In this document: in pieces, positions 1 to 7,438 of the stretch
Numbering within the stretch: position 1 is the first letter of the stretch
Layout of the letters: every line of letters starts with the position of its first letter
Assembly (NCBI GenBank): GCA_964651395.1
Contig: CAZYXZ010000088.1
Location: 1 to 11,655, forward strand
DNA: 11,655 bases
Direction: 5' to 3'
Source of the DNA: CAZYXZ01 sp964651395
Lineage (GTDB): Bacteria > Actinomycetota > Actinomycetes > BP-191
Translations under genes and position numbers: made by a program
Notes under the pieces: model-generated
Seen by the model: the letters and a program-made list of their open reading frames with translations, nothing else
Databases searched by the model: none
What the model was told of the DNA's origin: nothing

Positions 1-78
1 GAGACGGCGGCGCTGGTGGCCGCCCTCATGCTCGGAGCCGCCGTGCTGGTGGGCCGACGCCTAGGCTCGCGCGCATGA
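1..78 (+). CDS. C-terminal end of an unknown membrane or wall-anchored protein (5' partial)
   Basis: An open frame enters from the left edge and stops at TGA 76-78. Only 25 residues are visible. They are mainly a hydrophobic Ala/Leu/Val stretch (AALVAALMLGAAVLVG) followed by the basic tail RRLGSRA. This fits either a last transmembrane helix with positive-inside end, or the hydrophobic-plus-basic tail of a sortase substrate; the residues that would decide it lie outside the window. The stop codon overlaps the ATG of the next gene as ATGA, so the two are probably translationally coupled and co-transcribed. The family cannot be named from this fragment. Confidence 0.6.
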   Translation, partial: ETAALVAALMLGAAVLVGRRLGSRA

Positions 79-839
79 GCTCTGCCTCCGCCGCCGTGGA
101 CACCGGCCCGCTGGTCGTCCTCGAGGGCGTGAACAAGTTCTTCGGCGACCTGCACGTGCTCGTCGACATCGACCTCGCGGTCGAGCGCGGCGAGGTCGTC
201 GTCGTCATCGGGCCGAGCGGCTCGGGCAAGTCCACGCTGTGCCGGTGCATCAACCGGCTGGAGCCGATCGACAGCGGTGTGGTCCTGCTCGACGGACGTC
301 CGTTGCCCGAGGAGGGGAAGGAGCTGGCCCGGCTCCGCGCCGAGGTCGGCATGGTGTTCCAGTCGTTCAACCTCTTCGCGCACAAGAGCGTCCTCGACAA
401 CGTCACCCTCGGCCCGATCAAGGCCCGGGGCATGGCGAAGGCGGAGGCCAAGGAGCGGGCGATGGCGCTGCTCGAGCGCGTGGGCGTCGCCGAGAAGGCA
501 GACCGCTTCCCGGCCGAGCTCTCCGGCGGCCAGCAGCAGCGGGTCGCCATCGCGCGGGCGTTGGCGATGGATCCCAAGCTCATGCTCTTCGACGAGCCGA
601 CGTCGGCGCTCGACCCGGAGATGATCAAGGAGGTGCTCGACGTCATGGTCGAGCTGGCCGGCGACGGGATGACGATGCTCGTCGTCACGCACGAGATGGG
701 CTTCGCGCGCTCCGCGGCGCGGCGGGTCGTCTTCATGGACGAGGGCCGCATCGTCGAGACTGCCGACCCGAAGACCTTCTTCACCAAGCCCGCCACCGAG
801 CGGGCCCGCGATTTCCTGTCCAAGATCCTCGTGCACTGA
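75..839 (+). CDS. gluA: Glutamate/polar amino-acid ABC transporter, ATP-binding protein
   Basis: This is the cytoplasmic ATPase that powers uptake of a polar amino acid through the permeases encoded downstream. The 254-residue protein has the complete ABC set: Walker A GPSGSGKST (46-54), Q-loop in VFQSFNLF (Q96), signature LSGGQQQR (149-156), Walker B LMLFDEP (169-175, catalytic E174), D-loop SALD (177-180) and switch His in VVTHEM (H206). The stretch FNLFAHKSVLDNVTLGP is typical of the polar amino-acid uptake (PAAT) subfamily, as in GlnQ, HisP and GluA. Length is normal for the family. ATG 75 overlaps the upstream stop (ATGA) and has only a weak ribosome site; GTG 96 is a possible shorter start. 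The symbol rests on the gluABCD gene order known from Corynebacterium. Substrate is inferred, not shown: glutamate, glutamine or aspartate are all possible. Confidence 0.9.
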   Translation: MSSASAAVDTGPLVVLEGVNKFFGDLHVLVDIDLAVERGEVVVVIGPSGSGKSTLCRCINRLEPIDSGVVLLDGRPLPEEGKELARLRAEVGMVFQSFNLFAHKSVLDNVTLGPIKARGMAKAEAKERAMALLERVGVAEKADRFPAELSGGQQQRVAIARALAMDPKLMLFDEPTSALDPEMIKEVLDVMVELAGDGMTMLVVTHEMGFARSAARRVVFMDEGRIVETADPKTFFTKPATERARDFLSKILVH

Positions 840-846
840 CACCACC

Positions 847-855
847 GAGAGGGAG
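847..855 (+). promoter_or_regulatory. Ribosome binding site of the solute-binding protein gene
   Basis: The purine run GAGAGGGAG ends four bases before ATG 860. It is the clearest Shine-Dalgarno sequence in the transporter operon and fits the high expression usual for periplasmic-type binding proteins. A second in-frame ATG at 866 is at a workable distance too, so the start could be two codons later. Confidence 0.65.
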
Positions 856-859
856 AACC

Positions 860-1699
860 ATGCGCATGAACAAGCTCGCCGCCACGGTCCTGGCCGGCGC
901 ACTCGCGCTGACCGCCGTGGGCTGCGGCGACGACGCAGACAGCACGAAGTCCGCGCTGGAGACGCTCAAGTCCGCGTCGAAGGTCAAGGTCGGCGTGAAG
1001 TTCGACCAGCCGCTGTTCGGGCTGAAGGACACCAGTGGCAACGTCCAGGGCTTCGACGCCGAGATCGCCAAGCTGATCGTGGGCGAGCTGACCGGCGACC
1101 CGAACAAGGTCGAGTTCATCGAGGCCATCTCGGCGAACCGCGAGACGTTCCTCCAGAACGGCACCGTGGACCTCGTCATCGCCACCTACACGATCAACGA
1201 CACGCGCAAGGGAAAGGTCGGCTTCGCCGGCCCGTACTACCTCGCGCACCAGGACCTGCTGGTCCGGTCCGACTCGACGATCACCAAGCCGCAGGACCTG
1301 GCCGGCAAGAAGGTCTGCAGCAGCAAGGGCTCGACCTCGGCGAAGAACATCAAGACCCTCGTGCCGACGGTCAACCTGGTCGAGCTGACCGGCTACTCGC
1401 TGTGCGTGACCGACCTGCTGAACAAGAACGTCGAGGCCGTGACCACGGACGACGCCATCCTCAACGGCTTCGTCTCCACGAACCCCGGCAAGGTCAAGGT
1501 CGTGGGCGCGCCGTTCAGCGATGAGCCGTACGGCATCGGCGTGAAGCGCGAGTCCACGGACGTCCGCGAGGCGATCAACGTGGCGCTCGAGAAGATCATC
1601 GCCGACGGCCGCTGGAAGACGGCGTGGGACAACACGGTGGGCAAGGCGTCGACCCAGCAGCCCACGACGCCGAAGGTCGAGCGGTACACGAACACCTAA
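860..1699 (+). CDS. gluB: Glutamate/polar amino-acid ABC transporter, lipoprotein substrate-binding protein
   Basis: This is the extracellular receptor that captures the amino acid and delivers it to the permeases. The 279-residue product begins with a short basic n-region (MRMNK), a hydrophobic core and a lipobox AVGC, giving predicted lipidation at C22 and anchoring to the outer face of the membrane. The rest is a family-3 solute-binding fold: VKVGVKFDQPLFGL near 47-60, GFDAEIAKLI near 69-78, a DLVIATYTIN segment and AGPYY, all characteristic of glutamate/glutamine binding proteins. Two further cysteines, in KKVCSSKGS and YSLCVTDLL, could form a disulfide. The start is chosen for the strong purine-rich site just upstream. 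It follows gluA by 20 bases and precedes gluC by 7, so it is within one operon. Ligand is inferred from the family. Confidence 0.9.
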   Translation: MRMNKLAATVLAGALALTAVGCGDDADSTKSALETLKSASKVKVGVKFDQPLFGLKDTSGNVQGFDAEIAKLIVGELTGDPNKVEFIEAISANRETFLQNGTVDLVIATYTINDTRKGKVGFAGPYYLAHQDLLVRSDSTITKPQDLAGKKVCSSKGSTSAKNIKTLVPTVNLVELTGYSLCVTDLLNKNVEAVTTDDAILNGFVSTNPGKVKVVGAPFSDEPYGIGVKRESTDVREAINVALEKIIADGRWKTAWDNTVGKASTQQPTTPKVERYTNT

Positions 1700-1706
1700 C
1701 TCCGAC

Positions 1707-2354
1707 GTGAAGGCAGTTCTCGACAACCTCGACATCTACGTCGACGGCTTCTGGTTCACCGTCCAGCTGGCCGTGCTCGCGTTCGCCGCGGCGATGGCAC
1801 TCGGTGCCCTCGTCGCGACGATGCGCGTGTCGCCGGTCGCCCCCGCCAGGGTGGCCGGCGCGGCGTACGTCGAGTGCGTCCGCAACACCCCGCTCACGGT
1901 GCTGTTCGTGCTGTTCTGGTTCGGCTTCCCCAAGTTCGGGGTCCGGTTCCCGTCGCGGTTCGGGGCGGCGCTGATCGTCTTGTCCGTGTACACGAGCGCC
2001 TTCGTCGCGGAGGCGCTGCGGTCGGGCATCAACGCCGTCGCCGCCGGGCAGGCCGAGGCGGCCCGATCACTCGGTCTGACCTTCGGGCAGACGTTGCGGC
2101 ACATCGTGCTGCCGCAGGCCCTGCGCACGGTGGTCCAGCCGTTGGGCAGCCTGTTCATCGCGCTGGCCAAGAACACGTCGGTGGCCACCGTGATCGCCGT
2201 GCCCGAGCTGATGTACCAGACAGACAGCCTCAACACGACGCTGTCCGAGCCGCTCTGGCTCTTCGCCGGAGCCGGTGTCGCCTACCTGCTCCTCACCTTG
2301 CCGGCCGGCGTGCTCGTCGGCGTACTCGAGCGCCGGGTGGCGATCATCCGATGA
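1707..2354 (+). CDS. gluC: Glutamate/polar amino-acid ABC transporter, permease 1
   Basis: This is an integral membrane half-channel of the importer, 215 residues, with about five hydrophobic segments (roughly 16-38, 62-75, 85-105, 148-166 and 184-206). The cytoplasmic coupling helix that docks on the ATPase is clear: EAARSLGLTFGQTL followed by HIVLPQA (residues 117-138), the EAA motif of amino-acid permeases. The segment VECVRNTPLTVLFVLF is also standard for the HisM/GlnP family. Translation starts at GTG 1707, seven bases after the gluB stop, without a clear ribosome site of its own, so coupling to gluB is likely. The stop overlaps the gluD start as ATGA. Confidence 0.88.
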   Translation: MKAVLDNLDIYVDGFWFTVQLAVLAFAAAMALGALVATMRVSPVAPARVAGAAYVECVRNTPLTVLFVLFWFGFPKFGVRFPSRFGAALIVLSVYTSAFVAEALRSGINAVAAGQAEAARSLGLTFGQTLRHIVLPQALRTVVQPLGSLFIALAKNTSVATVIAVPELMYQTDSLNTTLSEPLWLFAGAGVAYLLLTLPAGVLVGVLERRVAIIR

Positions 2355-3235
2355 GTGACGCCGTCCTCTACGACGCCCTTGGTCCCCGCGGACGGCGACG
2401 GGTCCGGATCGCGACGGCCGTGAGCCTCGTCGTGATCGCCTACGCCGTGGTGGTCGTCATCCGGCGGCTGGCCGACGACGGGCAGCTGGACGGCGACAGG
2501 TGGGAGCCGTTCACCCGCGGGGACGTGATCCGGTTCCTCTGGGGCGGGCTGGTCACCACGCTCAAGGCGGCCGTCGTGGCCATGGCCGGAGCCCTGCTGG
2601 TCGGCGGGCTGCTCGCACTCGGCCGGCTGTCCCGCACCCGCGTCGTCCGCTGGGCGGCCGGAGCGTACGTCGAGATCTTCCGCAGCGTGCCGCTCCTGCT
2701 GCTCATCCTGTTCTCCGCGCGCGGGCTGCAGGGCAACGGTGTGCAGCTCGACCTGTTCTGGTACCTGGTCATGGGGCTGGTGCTCTACAACAGCGCCGTG
2801 CTGGGCGAGATCTTCCGGGCCGGCATCCTCTCCCTCGACCGTGGCCAGACCGAGGCGGCGTACGCCATCGGGCTGGGCTACTGGCCGGCGATGCTGTTCG
2901 TGGTCATCCCGCAGGCCGTCCGTCGCATGCTGCCCAGCCTGGTCAGCCAGCTGGTGACCTTGCTCAAGGACACCTCGCTCGGCTTCATCCTGCCGGTCGA
3001 GGAGCTGTTGCGCCGCGGGACGATCGTGGGACTGCAGGGTGACGGCCAGGAGCTGCAGGCCTACGCGGTCGTCGCGGTCATCTTCATCGTCGTCAACTTC
3101 TCGCTCTCGCGGCTCGCGCGACGGTTGGAAGTGCGGCAGCGCCGCCGCTACGGCGCCGGCGGTGTCGGTGGCGTGACCGAGGAGCTCGCGGTCCTCACGG
3201 CGGCCGGCGAGGCGGAGCTCACCAGACAGGCCTGA
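2351..3235 (+). CDS. gluD: Glutamate/polar amino-acid ABC transporter, permease 2
   Basis: This is the second membrane subunit, 294 residues, expected to pair with the product of the preceding gene. It has an extra N-terminal helix (about 20-37) before the usual five-helix core, VEIFRSVPLLLLILF (107-121), and an EAA coupling loop TEAAYAIGLGYWPAM...IPQA (167-189). The C-terminus extends about 35 residues past the last helix: a basic patch RRLEVRQRRR, a Gly-rich bend and an acidic/Ala segment ending RQA; such a tail would be cytoplasmic. The frame is open well upstream, but ATG 2351 is chosen because it overlaps the gluC stop (ATGA) and marks the start of family similarity. The gene ends 17 bases inside the 3' end of the convergent ABC-F gene. 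Confidence 0.88.
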   Translation: MSDAVLYDALGPRGRRRVRIATAVSLVVIAYAVVVVIRRLADDGQLDGDRWEPFTRGDVIRFLWGGLVTTLKAAVVAMAGALLVGGLLALGRLSRTRVVRWAAGAYVEIFRSVPLLLLILFSARGLQGNGVQLDLFWYLVMGLVLYNSAVLGEIFRAGILSLDRGQTEAAYAIGLGYWPAMLFVVIPQAVRRMLPSLVSQLVTLLKDTSLGFILPVEELLRRGTIVGLQGDGQELQAYAVVAVIFIVVNFSLSRLARRLEVRQRRRYGAGGVGGVTEELAVLTAAGEAELTRQA

Positions 3236-4796
3236 GGCTCTCCACCACCTTCCCGTCGTCGCCGAAGACCAGGAACCGGTCGAAGGACCGCATGAACCAG
3301 CGGTCGTGAGTCACCGCCACAACGGTGCCGTCGAACTGGGCGAGTGCGTCCTCGAGCGCCTCTGCGGACGCCACGTCGAGGTTGTCGGTCGGCTCGTCCA
3401 GCAGCAGCAGCGTCGCGCCGTGCAGCTCGAGCCGGAGGATCTGGAAACGCGCCTGCTGACCGCCTGAGAGCGTGCCGAACTTCTGGTCGCCCGCGTCCTC
3501 CAGCTCGTAGCGGCGCAGCCGGGCCATCGCCTGGCCGCGGTCGTGCGCCTCGTGGGCGAGCAGGTCGACCAGCGTCCGTCCGTGGATCGAGCGGTCGTCG
3601 TGCTTCTGCGCGAAGTAGCCGGCCACGACGCGGGCGCCGAGCTTCCACGCGCCGGCGTGCGCGACGTCCTCGCCGGCGAGGAGCCGCAGGAAGTGGCTCT
3701 TGCCGGTGCCGTTCGGGCCGAGCACCCCGACCCGCTCGCCGTAGAAGATCTCCGCGTCGAAGGGCTCGACCAGCCCGGTGAGCTCCAGCCCTTGGAGGAC
3801 GATCGCGCGCACTCCGGTGCGCCCGCCGGCCAGCCGCATCCGGACGTTCTGCTCCTTCGGTCGCGCCTGCGGCGGCCCGGCCTCCACGTACTTGCGCAGC
3901 CGCGTCTGTGCCGCGGCGTACCTCGAGGCCATGGCCGGCGAGATGCTGGCCTGCACCTTGAGCCGGTGCACGAGCTCGATCAGGTGCTCGTGCTCCTCGT
4001 CCCAGCGGCGGAGCAGCTCGTCCATGCGTTCGTGCCGCGCATGCCGCGCCTCGTGGTAGGTCGCGAACCCGCCGCCGTGCACCCAAGCAGTGCCGCCCTC
4101 GACCGTGACGATGCGGGTCGCGGTGTTGGCCAGCAGCTCGCGGTCGTGGGAGACGAACAGGATCGTCTTGCGGCTGTCGCGGATGGCCTCCTCGAGCCAG
4201 GCCTTGCTCGGTACGTCCAGGAAGTTGTCCGGCTCGTCGAGGAGCAGCACGTCGTGGTGCCCGCGCAGCAGCGCCTCGAGTGCCACCTTCTTCTGCTCCC
4301 CGCCGGACAGCGTGGTCACCGCCCGGTGCTCGACCGCGGAGAACGGCTTGCCCAGCGCCGCCGTCGTACAGGTGTCCCAGAGCACCTCGGCGTCGTAGCC
4401 GCCGGCGTCACCCCAGGCACCGAGTGCTCGCGCGTAACGCATCTGGGTCGGCTCGTCGTCGCGCTCCATCATCGCCAGCTCGGCTTCCGCCAGCTCGGCG
4501 GCGGCGTCACGGACCGCCTAGTCGGCGAGGCTGACCAGGAGGTCGCGCACCGTCGAGTCGTCGTCGACCGAGCCGATGAACTGGCGCATCACGCCGAGGT
4601 GGCCGCCGACGGTGACCGTGCCGGACAGCGGGGTGAGGTCGCCCGCGAGCAGCCGGAGCAGCGTCGTCTTGCCGGCGCCGTTGGCGCCGACCAGGGCGAT
4701 CTTCTGGCCGTCGCCGACGCGGAACGACGCGTCGGCCAGCAGCGGCCGACCGTCGGGCAGGGCATACCCGACGTGCGAGACCTCGAGGTGCCCCAT
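3219..4796 (-). pseudogene. ABC-F family ATPase interrupted by an in-frame amber stop
   Basis: ABC-F proteins are soluble twin-ATPase factors that act on the ribosome (translation factors or antibiotic-resistance proteins), not transporters. ATG 4796 opens MGHLEVSHVGYAL with Walker A GANGAGKTT (37-45), but TAG at 4518-4520 ends the frame at codon 93. The same frame, without any shift, then continues with the rest of a normal protein to TGA 3219-3221: first signature LSGGEQKK (about 163-170), Walker B LLLDEP, switch SHDRE, a charged interdomain linker (about 253-323), second Walker A GPNGTGKS (about 360-367), second signature LSGGQQAR (about 443-450), LLLLDEPTDNLD and THDRW. Total length without the stop would be about 525 codons, the usual size. 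Each fragment alone lacks an essential part: the first has only a Walker A; the second, if restarted at ATG 4472 or 4469, lacks it. The rest of the gene looks undecayed, so the stop is recent, a sequencing error or suppressed. Confidence 0.75.
4518..4520 (-). other. In-frame TAG stop splitting the ABC-F gene
   Basis: On the minus strand the reading ...VSLAD-TAG-AVRDAAAELAEAELAMM... stays in one frame on both sides of the stop, and both sides are recognisable ABC-F sequence. A single C-to-T change from CAG, or a G-to-A change from TGG, would create it. No indel is needed. Confidence 0.8.
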
Positions 4797-4815
4797 TGCC
4801 ACGACGCTAGCCGAC

Positions 4816-4904
4816 CCGTCGAGATGAGCGGTTGAACGGCCGCGGGAACGCACCGCTCGCCGGGGGGGTNNNNNNNNNNCCGGCTGAAACGCTCATCTCG
4901 ACGG
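4816..4904. repeat. 15-base perfect inverted repeat around the assembly gap
   Basis: CCGTCGAGATGAGCG at 4816-4830 is matched exactly by its reverse complement at 4890-4904, with the N run between them. Pairing continues imperfectly inward for a few bases. On the minus strand the order is amidase 3' end, arm, gap, arm, ABC-F start, so it could be a transcription terminator, a REP-like palindromic element, or the ends of a short repeat pair. The right arm lies inside the last visible amidase codons. The interior (CGGGGGGGT next to the gap) is G-rich, which together with the hairpin may be why assembly failed here. Confidence 0.7.
4870..4879. other. Run of ten N (assembly gap)
   Basis: Ten undetermined bases separate the amidase 3' end from the ABC-F upstream region. 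The true length is unknown, so any reading frame drawn through it, including a false fusion of the amidase with ABC-F sequence, is meaningless. Bases 4797-4869 next to it hold no gene that I can see, only one arm of the inverted repeat. Confidence 0.97.
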
Positions 4905-6574
4905 TTGTAGAGCGCGGCCGCGACGGCGAGGGTCGCGAGGCTGGCGAGGGGGAGGCCGCCGGTTGCTGCCAGGGGTTGGCCGGATCCTGGCTGCGGGGCT
5001 GGAGCAGTGACCGGGCGTGCCGCGGTGCAGCCGCCGGCCAGGACGTCCGGCGCCAGGTCTCCCGGGGGGACGCGCAGGTGGGTGGCCTGCTCGTACGCGT
5101 AGGCGAAGGCGAGCAGCCGCTGCTCGGACCAGGCGGCGCCGAGGAACGTGATGCCGAACGGGGCGCCGCTCTCCTCATAGCCGGCGGGTACGGCGACGCT
5201 CGGGTAGCCGGCCGCCGCGCCGATGTTGGCATTCGACGCACCGGGCGCGACGATCGCGTCGAGGTCACCTTCGGCGAAGGCGATGTCGATGGCCGCGCGG
5301 GAGGCGAGGATGGTCGGCGTCGTCTGCGCCGTGGCGAGCGGTCCGCTGCCCGGCGTCGCGTCGCTGATCTGCAGCAGGTTCTGGCCGTACTTCACCTTGT
5401 CCGGGTGCTGCTCGTTGTACGCGACGATGTCGCTGAGCGTGCGGACGCGCAGCGTGTCGACCGTCTCCTCGGCGAGATACCTGTTGAGCGAGTACTTGAA
5501 CTCGTTGGGAATCGCCGCGATCTCGGTGATGCCGACCGCGCTCGTGCTCGACAGCGTCTCGATCGGCACCAGAGTCGCGCCTCCGGCCTCGAGCGCGGCG
5601 AGGGCGTCGGCGAAGAGCGCGTCTGACGTGTCGCCCTCGTTGTAGCCGATCCGGGTCTCCGTCAGCGCGTCGCGAGTGAGGCCGGCGACGTAGTCGCGGC
5701 CCGCCGGCAGATGGGAGTCGGCGTCGGCCGTCGCCGCGTCGCGTGGGTCGGTGCCGGCGACCACGCCGAGCAGGGCGGCGGCGTCCGTGACGTTGCGGGT
5801 CATCGGTCCCGCGGTGTCGAAGCTCGGCGCCAGCGGGATGATTCCGTAGCGGCTGACCAGGCCCACGGTCGGCTTCACCCCGACCAGGCTGTTGGCGGTG
5901 CTCGGGCTCAGGATGCTGCCGGAGGTCTCGCTGCCGATGGTGACCGCGGCGAAGGACATCGACGCGGCGACGCCGGACCCGGAGCTCGACCCGCTCGGGT
6001 CGCCGCCGGTGTAGGCGTTGACCACTTGGCCGCCGAGGGAGCTGTAGCCGTTGGGCATGCCGAGCTGCACCCAGTTGGCGAACTCCGACAGGTTGGCCTT
6101 GCCGAGGATGACCGCGCCCCCGGCGCGGAGCCGGTCGACGACGCCGGAGTCGTGCAGCGGGAAGCTGCCTTCCAGCGCGATCGAACCCGCGGTCGTGTGC
6201 TGGTCGACGGTGCCGACGTTGTCCTTGAGCAGCACCGGGATGCCGTGCAGCGGGCCCCGGACGATCCCGCGGGCGCGCTCGGCGTCCCGCAGTGCGGCCT
6301 GTGCACGTCGCGTCGGGTGCAGCTCGCGCACGCTGTTCAGGTGCTCGGCCCCGACGTCGTACGCCGCGATCCGGCGCTCGTACGCGTCGACCAGGTCGAC
6401 GCTGGTCAGCTTCCCTGCCGCCATCGCCTGCTGGAGCCCGACGACCGTGGTGCCGTCCAGGTCGAGACCGCTCACCATGCCGAGGCAGTCGCCCTTCGCG
6501 ACGCTGCCCACCGGAGCGGCCGGCAGGGTCACGGCGACACACAGCGCGGCGAGGAGTGCGAGGCGACGCGTCAT
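4880..6574 (-). CDS. Secreted amidase-signature hydrolase with C-terminal LAXTG sorting signal (3' end lost in gap)
   Basis: Amidase-signature enzymes hydrolyse amide bonds with a Ser-cisSer-Lys triad. Here Lys lies in VLLKDNVGT (K117), cis-Ser in GGDPSGSSSGSG (S196) and the nucleophile in GSETSGSI (S220), spaced as in the family. The start ATG 6574 is chosen over 6586 and 6598 because GAGG sits just upstream and the sequence MTRRLALLAALCVAVTLPAAP then forms a Sec signal peptide, with possible cleavage after GSVA. The catalytic domain ends near 510, followed by a Pro/Ala/Gln linker, LAATG (535-539), a 16-residue hydrophobic stretch and the basic tail NRRDERFSR: a complete class E sortase-type signal, so the enzyme is probably wall-linked. 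565 residues are visible; the stop lies in the gap. It is divergent from the gene at 6635. The substrate cannot be read from the sequence. Confidence 0.88.
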
Positions 6575-6587
6575 GGACCTCGACATT

Positions 6588-6601
6588 CGCGTGCCCACGC
6601 G
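6588..6601. promoter_or_regulatory. Palindrome in the divergent promoter region (possible operator)
   Basis: CGCGTG-CC-CACGCG is a perfect six-base inverted repeat with a two-base spacer. It lies in the 60 bases between the divergent starts at 6574 and 6635, which must hold both promoters. It could be a repressor or activator site for either gene. In such GC-rich DNA a short palindrome can arise by chance, and I see no clear -10 or -35 boxes. Confidence 0.3.
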
Positions 6602-6634
6602 TCATCCCTGCCGAGATCCGGGCATCATGCGCTG

Positions 6635-7012
6635 ATGCCCAGGCTCTACACGCCCGCAGAGGCGCGCACAGCCCTCGCCGTGCTGCGGCCGCTGCTCGAC
6701 GAGATCGTCGTCCTGCGCGCCGACGCCGCCGAGATCGCCGCGGCCGTCGAGGGCGGCCGGCCGACGGAGCTGGGTGGCATGGCCGAGCTCAAGGCCGCGG
6801 AGGCCCGCGTGTCCGAGCTCGCGTCGCAGGTGACCGCCGACGACGTACAGCTCAAGGGGTTCGCGCCGCTGCTGCTCGACTTCCCCGGCGAGCTCGACGG
6901 CGAGCCGGTGCTGCTCTGCTGGCTCGAGGGCGAGGCCGAGCTGGGCTGGTACCACCGGCTCGACCTCGGGTTCCTCGGCCGGCGGCCGTTGCCGGATAGC
7001 CTGCGCGCGTGA
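6635..7012 (+). CDS. DUF2203 family protein
   Basis: This is a small, acidic, soluble protein of 125 residues with no signal peptide or membrane segment. The first half is helical and rich in Ala, Glu and Leu, possibly a coiled coil (about 7-65), opening with LYTPAEARTALAVLRPLL. The second half has the conserved DUF2203 features: LDFPGELDG (81-89), LLCWLEGE (93-100) and WYHRLDLGFLGRRPLP (105-120). The family has no established biochemical role that I know of. ATG 6635 is the first codon giving the family N-terminus; no good ribosome site precedes it. A tiny frame ATG-CGC-TGA (6627-6635) ends on the start codon's A. The stop overlaps the next start as GTGA, so it is co-translated with the nitroreductase-family gene. 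Confidence 0.82.
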   Translation: MPRLYTPAEARTALAVLRPLLDEIVVLRADAAEIAAAVEGGRPTELGGMAELKAAEARVSELASQVTADDVQLKGFAPLLLDFPGELDGEPVLLCWLEGEAELGWYHRLDLGFLGRRPLPDSLRA

Positions 7013-7437
7013 ACCCCAAGGACTTCGCCGCCAAGTACCTGATGAACGGCCTGCACAAGGCGATCCTCAAGCTCTCCGGCGGGCGGGTGCTCGGCACGAC
7101 GTTCGGGATGCCCGTCGTGCGGCTCACGACGACCGGTCGGAAGTCCGGAGAGCCCCGGACCACCATGCTCACCTCGCCCGTGCACGACGACGAGAAGGTC
7201 GTGCTGGTCGCGTCGTACGGCGGCGACGACCGGCATCCGAACTGGTACCTGAACCTCACCGCCAACCCCGAGGTCGAGATCACCATGCAGGGCACGACCC
7301 GTTCGATGCGTGCGCGCGTGGCCAGCGCCGAGGAGAAGCAGGAGCTGTGGCCGGCCATCACGAAGGCCTACAAGGGTTACGCCGCCTACCAGAAGCGCAC
7401 TGACCGCGACATCCCCGTGGTGATCCTGGAGCCCTGA
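7009..7437 (+). CDS. F420-dependent nitroreductase/quinone reductase family (Ddn-like) protein
   Basis: This 142-residue protein belongs to the actinobacterial deazaflavin-dependent nitroreductase group typified by Mycobacterium Ddn, which transfers hydride from reduced cofactor F420 to quinones or nitro compounds. Recognised segments are VRLTTTGRKSGEPRTTML (37-54), VASYGGDDRHPNWYLNL (67-83) and ANPEVEI (85-91), in the family order and spacing. It is soluble or peripherally membrane-bound; no signal peptide is seen. Translation starts at GTG 7009, overlapping the DUF2203 stop by four bases, with a weak GGATAG site nine bases upstream. The next gene begins one base after its stop. The actual substrate is unknown; some homologues bind other cofactors. 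Confidence 0.88.
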   Translation: MNPKDFAAKYLMNGLHKAILKLSGGRVLGTTFGMPVVRLTTTGRKSGEPRTTMLTSPVHDDEKVVLVASYGGDDRHPNWYLNLTANPEVEITMQGTTRSMRARVASAEEKQELWPAITKAYKGYAAYQKRTDRDIPVVILEP

Positions 7438-7438
7438 G

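Noticed and set aside
26..1735. Very long open frame on the minus strand opposite gluA and gluB
   Set aside because: The product is Arg/Val/Asp/Leu-rich low-complexity sequence without family motifs. It is the usual antisense shadow of GC-rich coding DNA, and the + strand genes have complete motifs.
3219..4472. Second half of the ABC-F locus as an independent gene
   Set aside because: It starts inside the first ATPase domain, lacks that domain's Walker A, has no good ribosome site, and is exactly in frame with the upstream part.
4589..6598. Fusion of the amidase with ABC-F upstream sequence
   Set aside because: The frame is joined only by reading through ten N of unknown true length. After the gap it is not in the ABC-F frame and shows no domain.
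6627..6635. Two-codon upstream frame ATG-CGC-TGA touching the DUF2203 start
   Set aside because: It is too short to judge, has no ribosome site, and is expected by chance.
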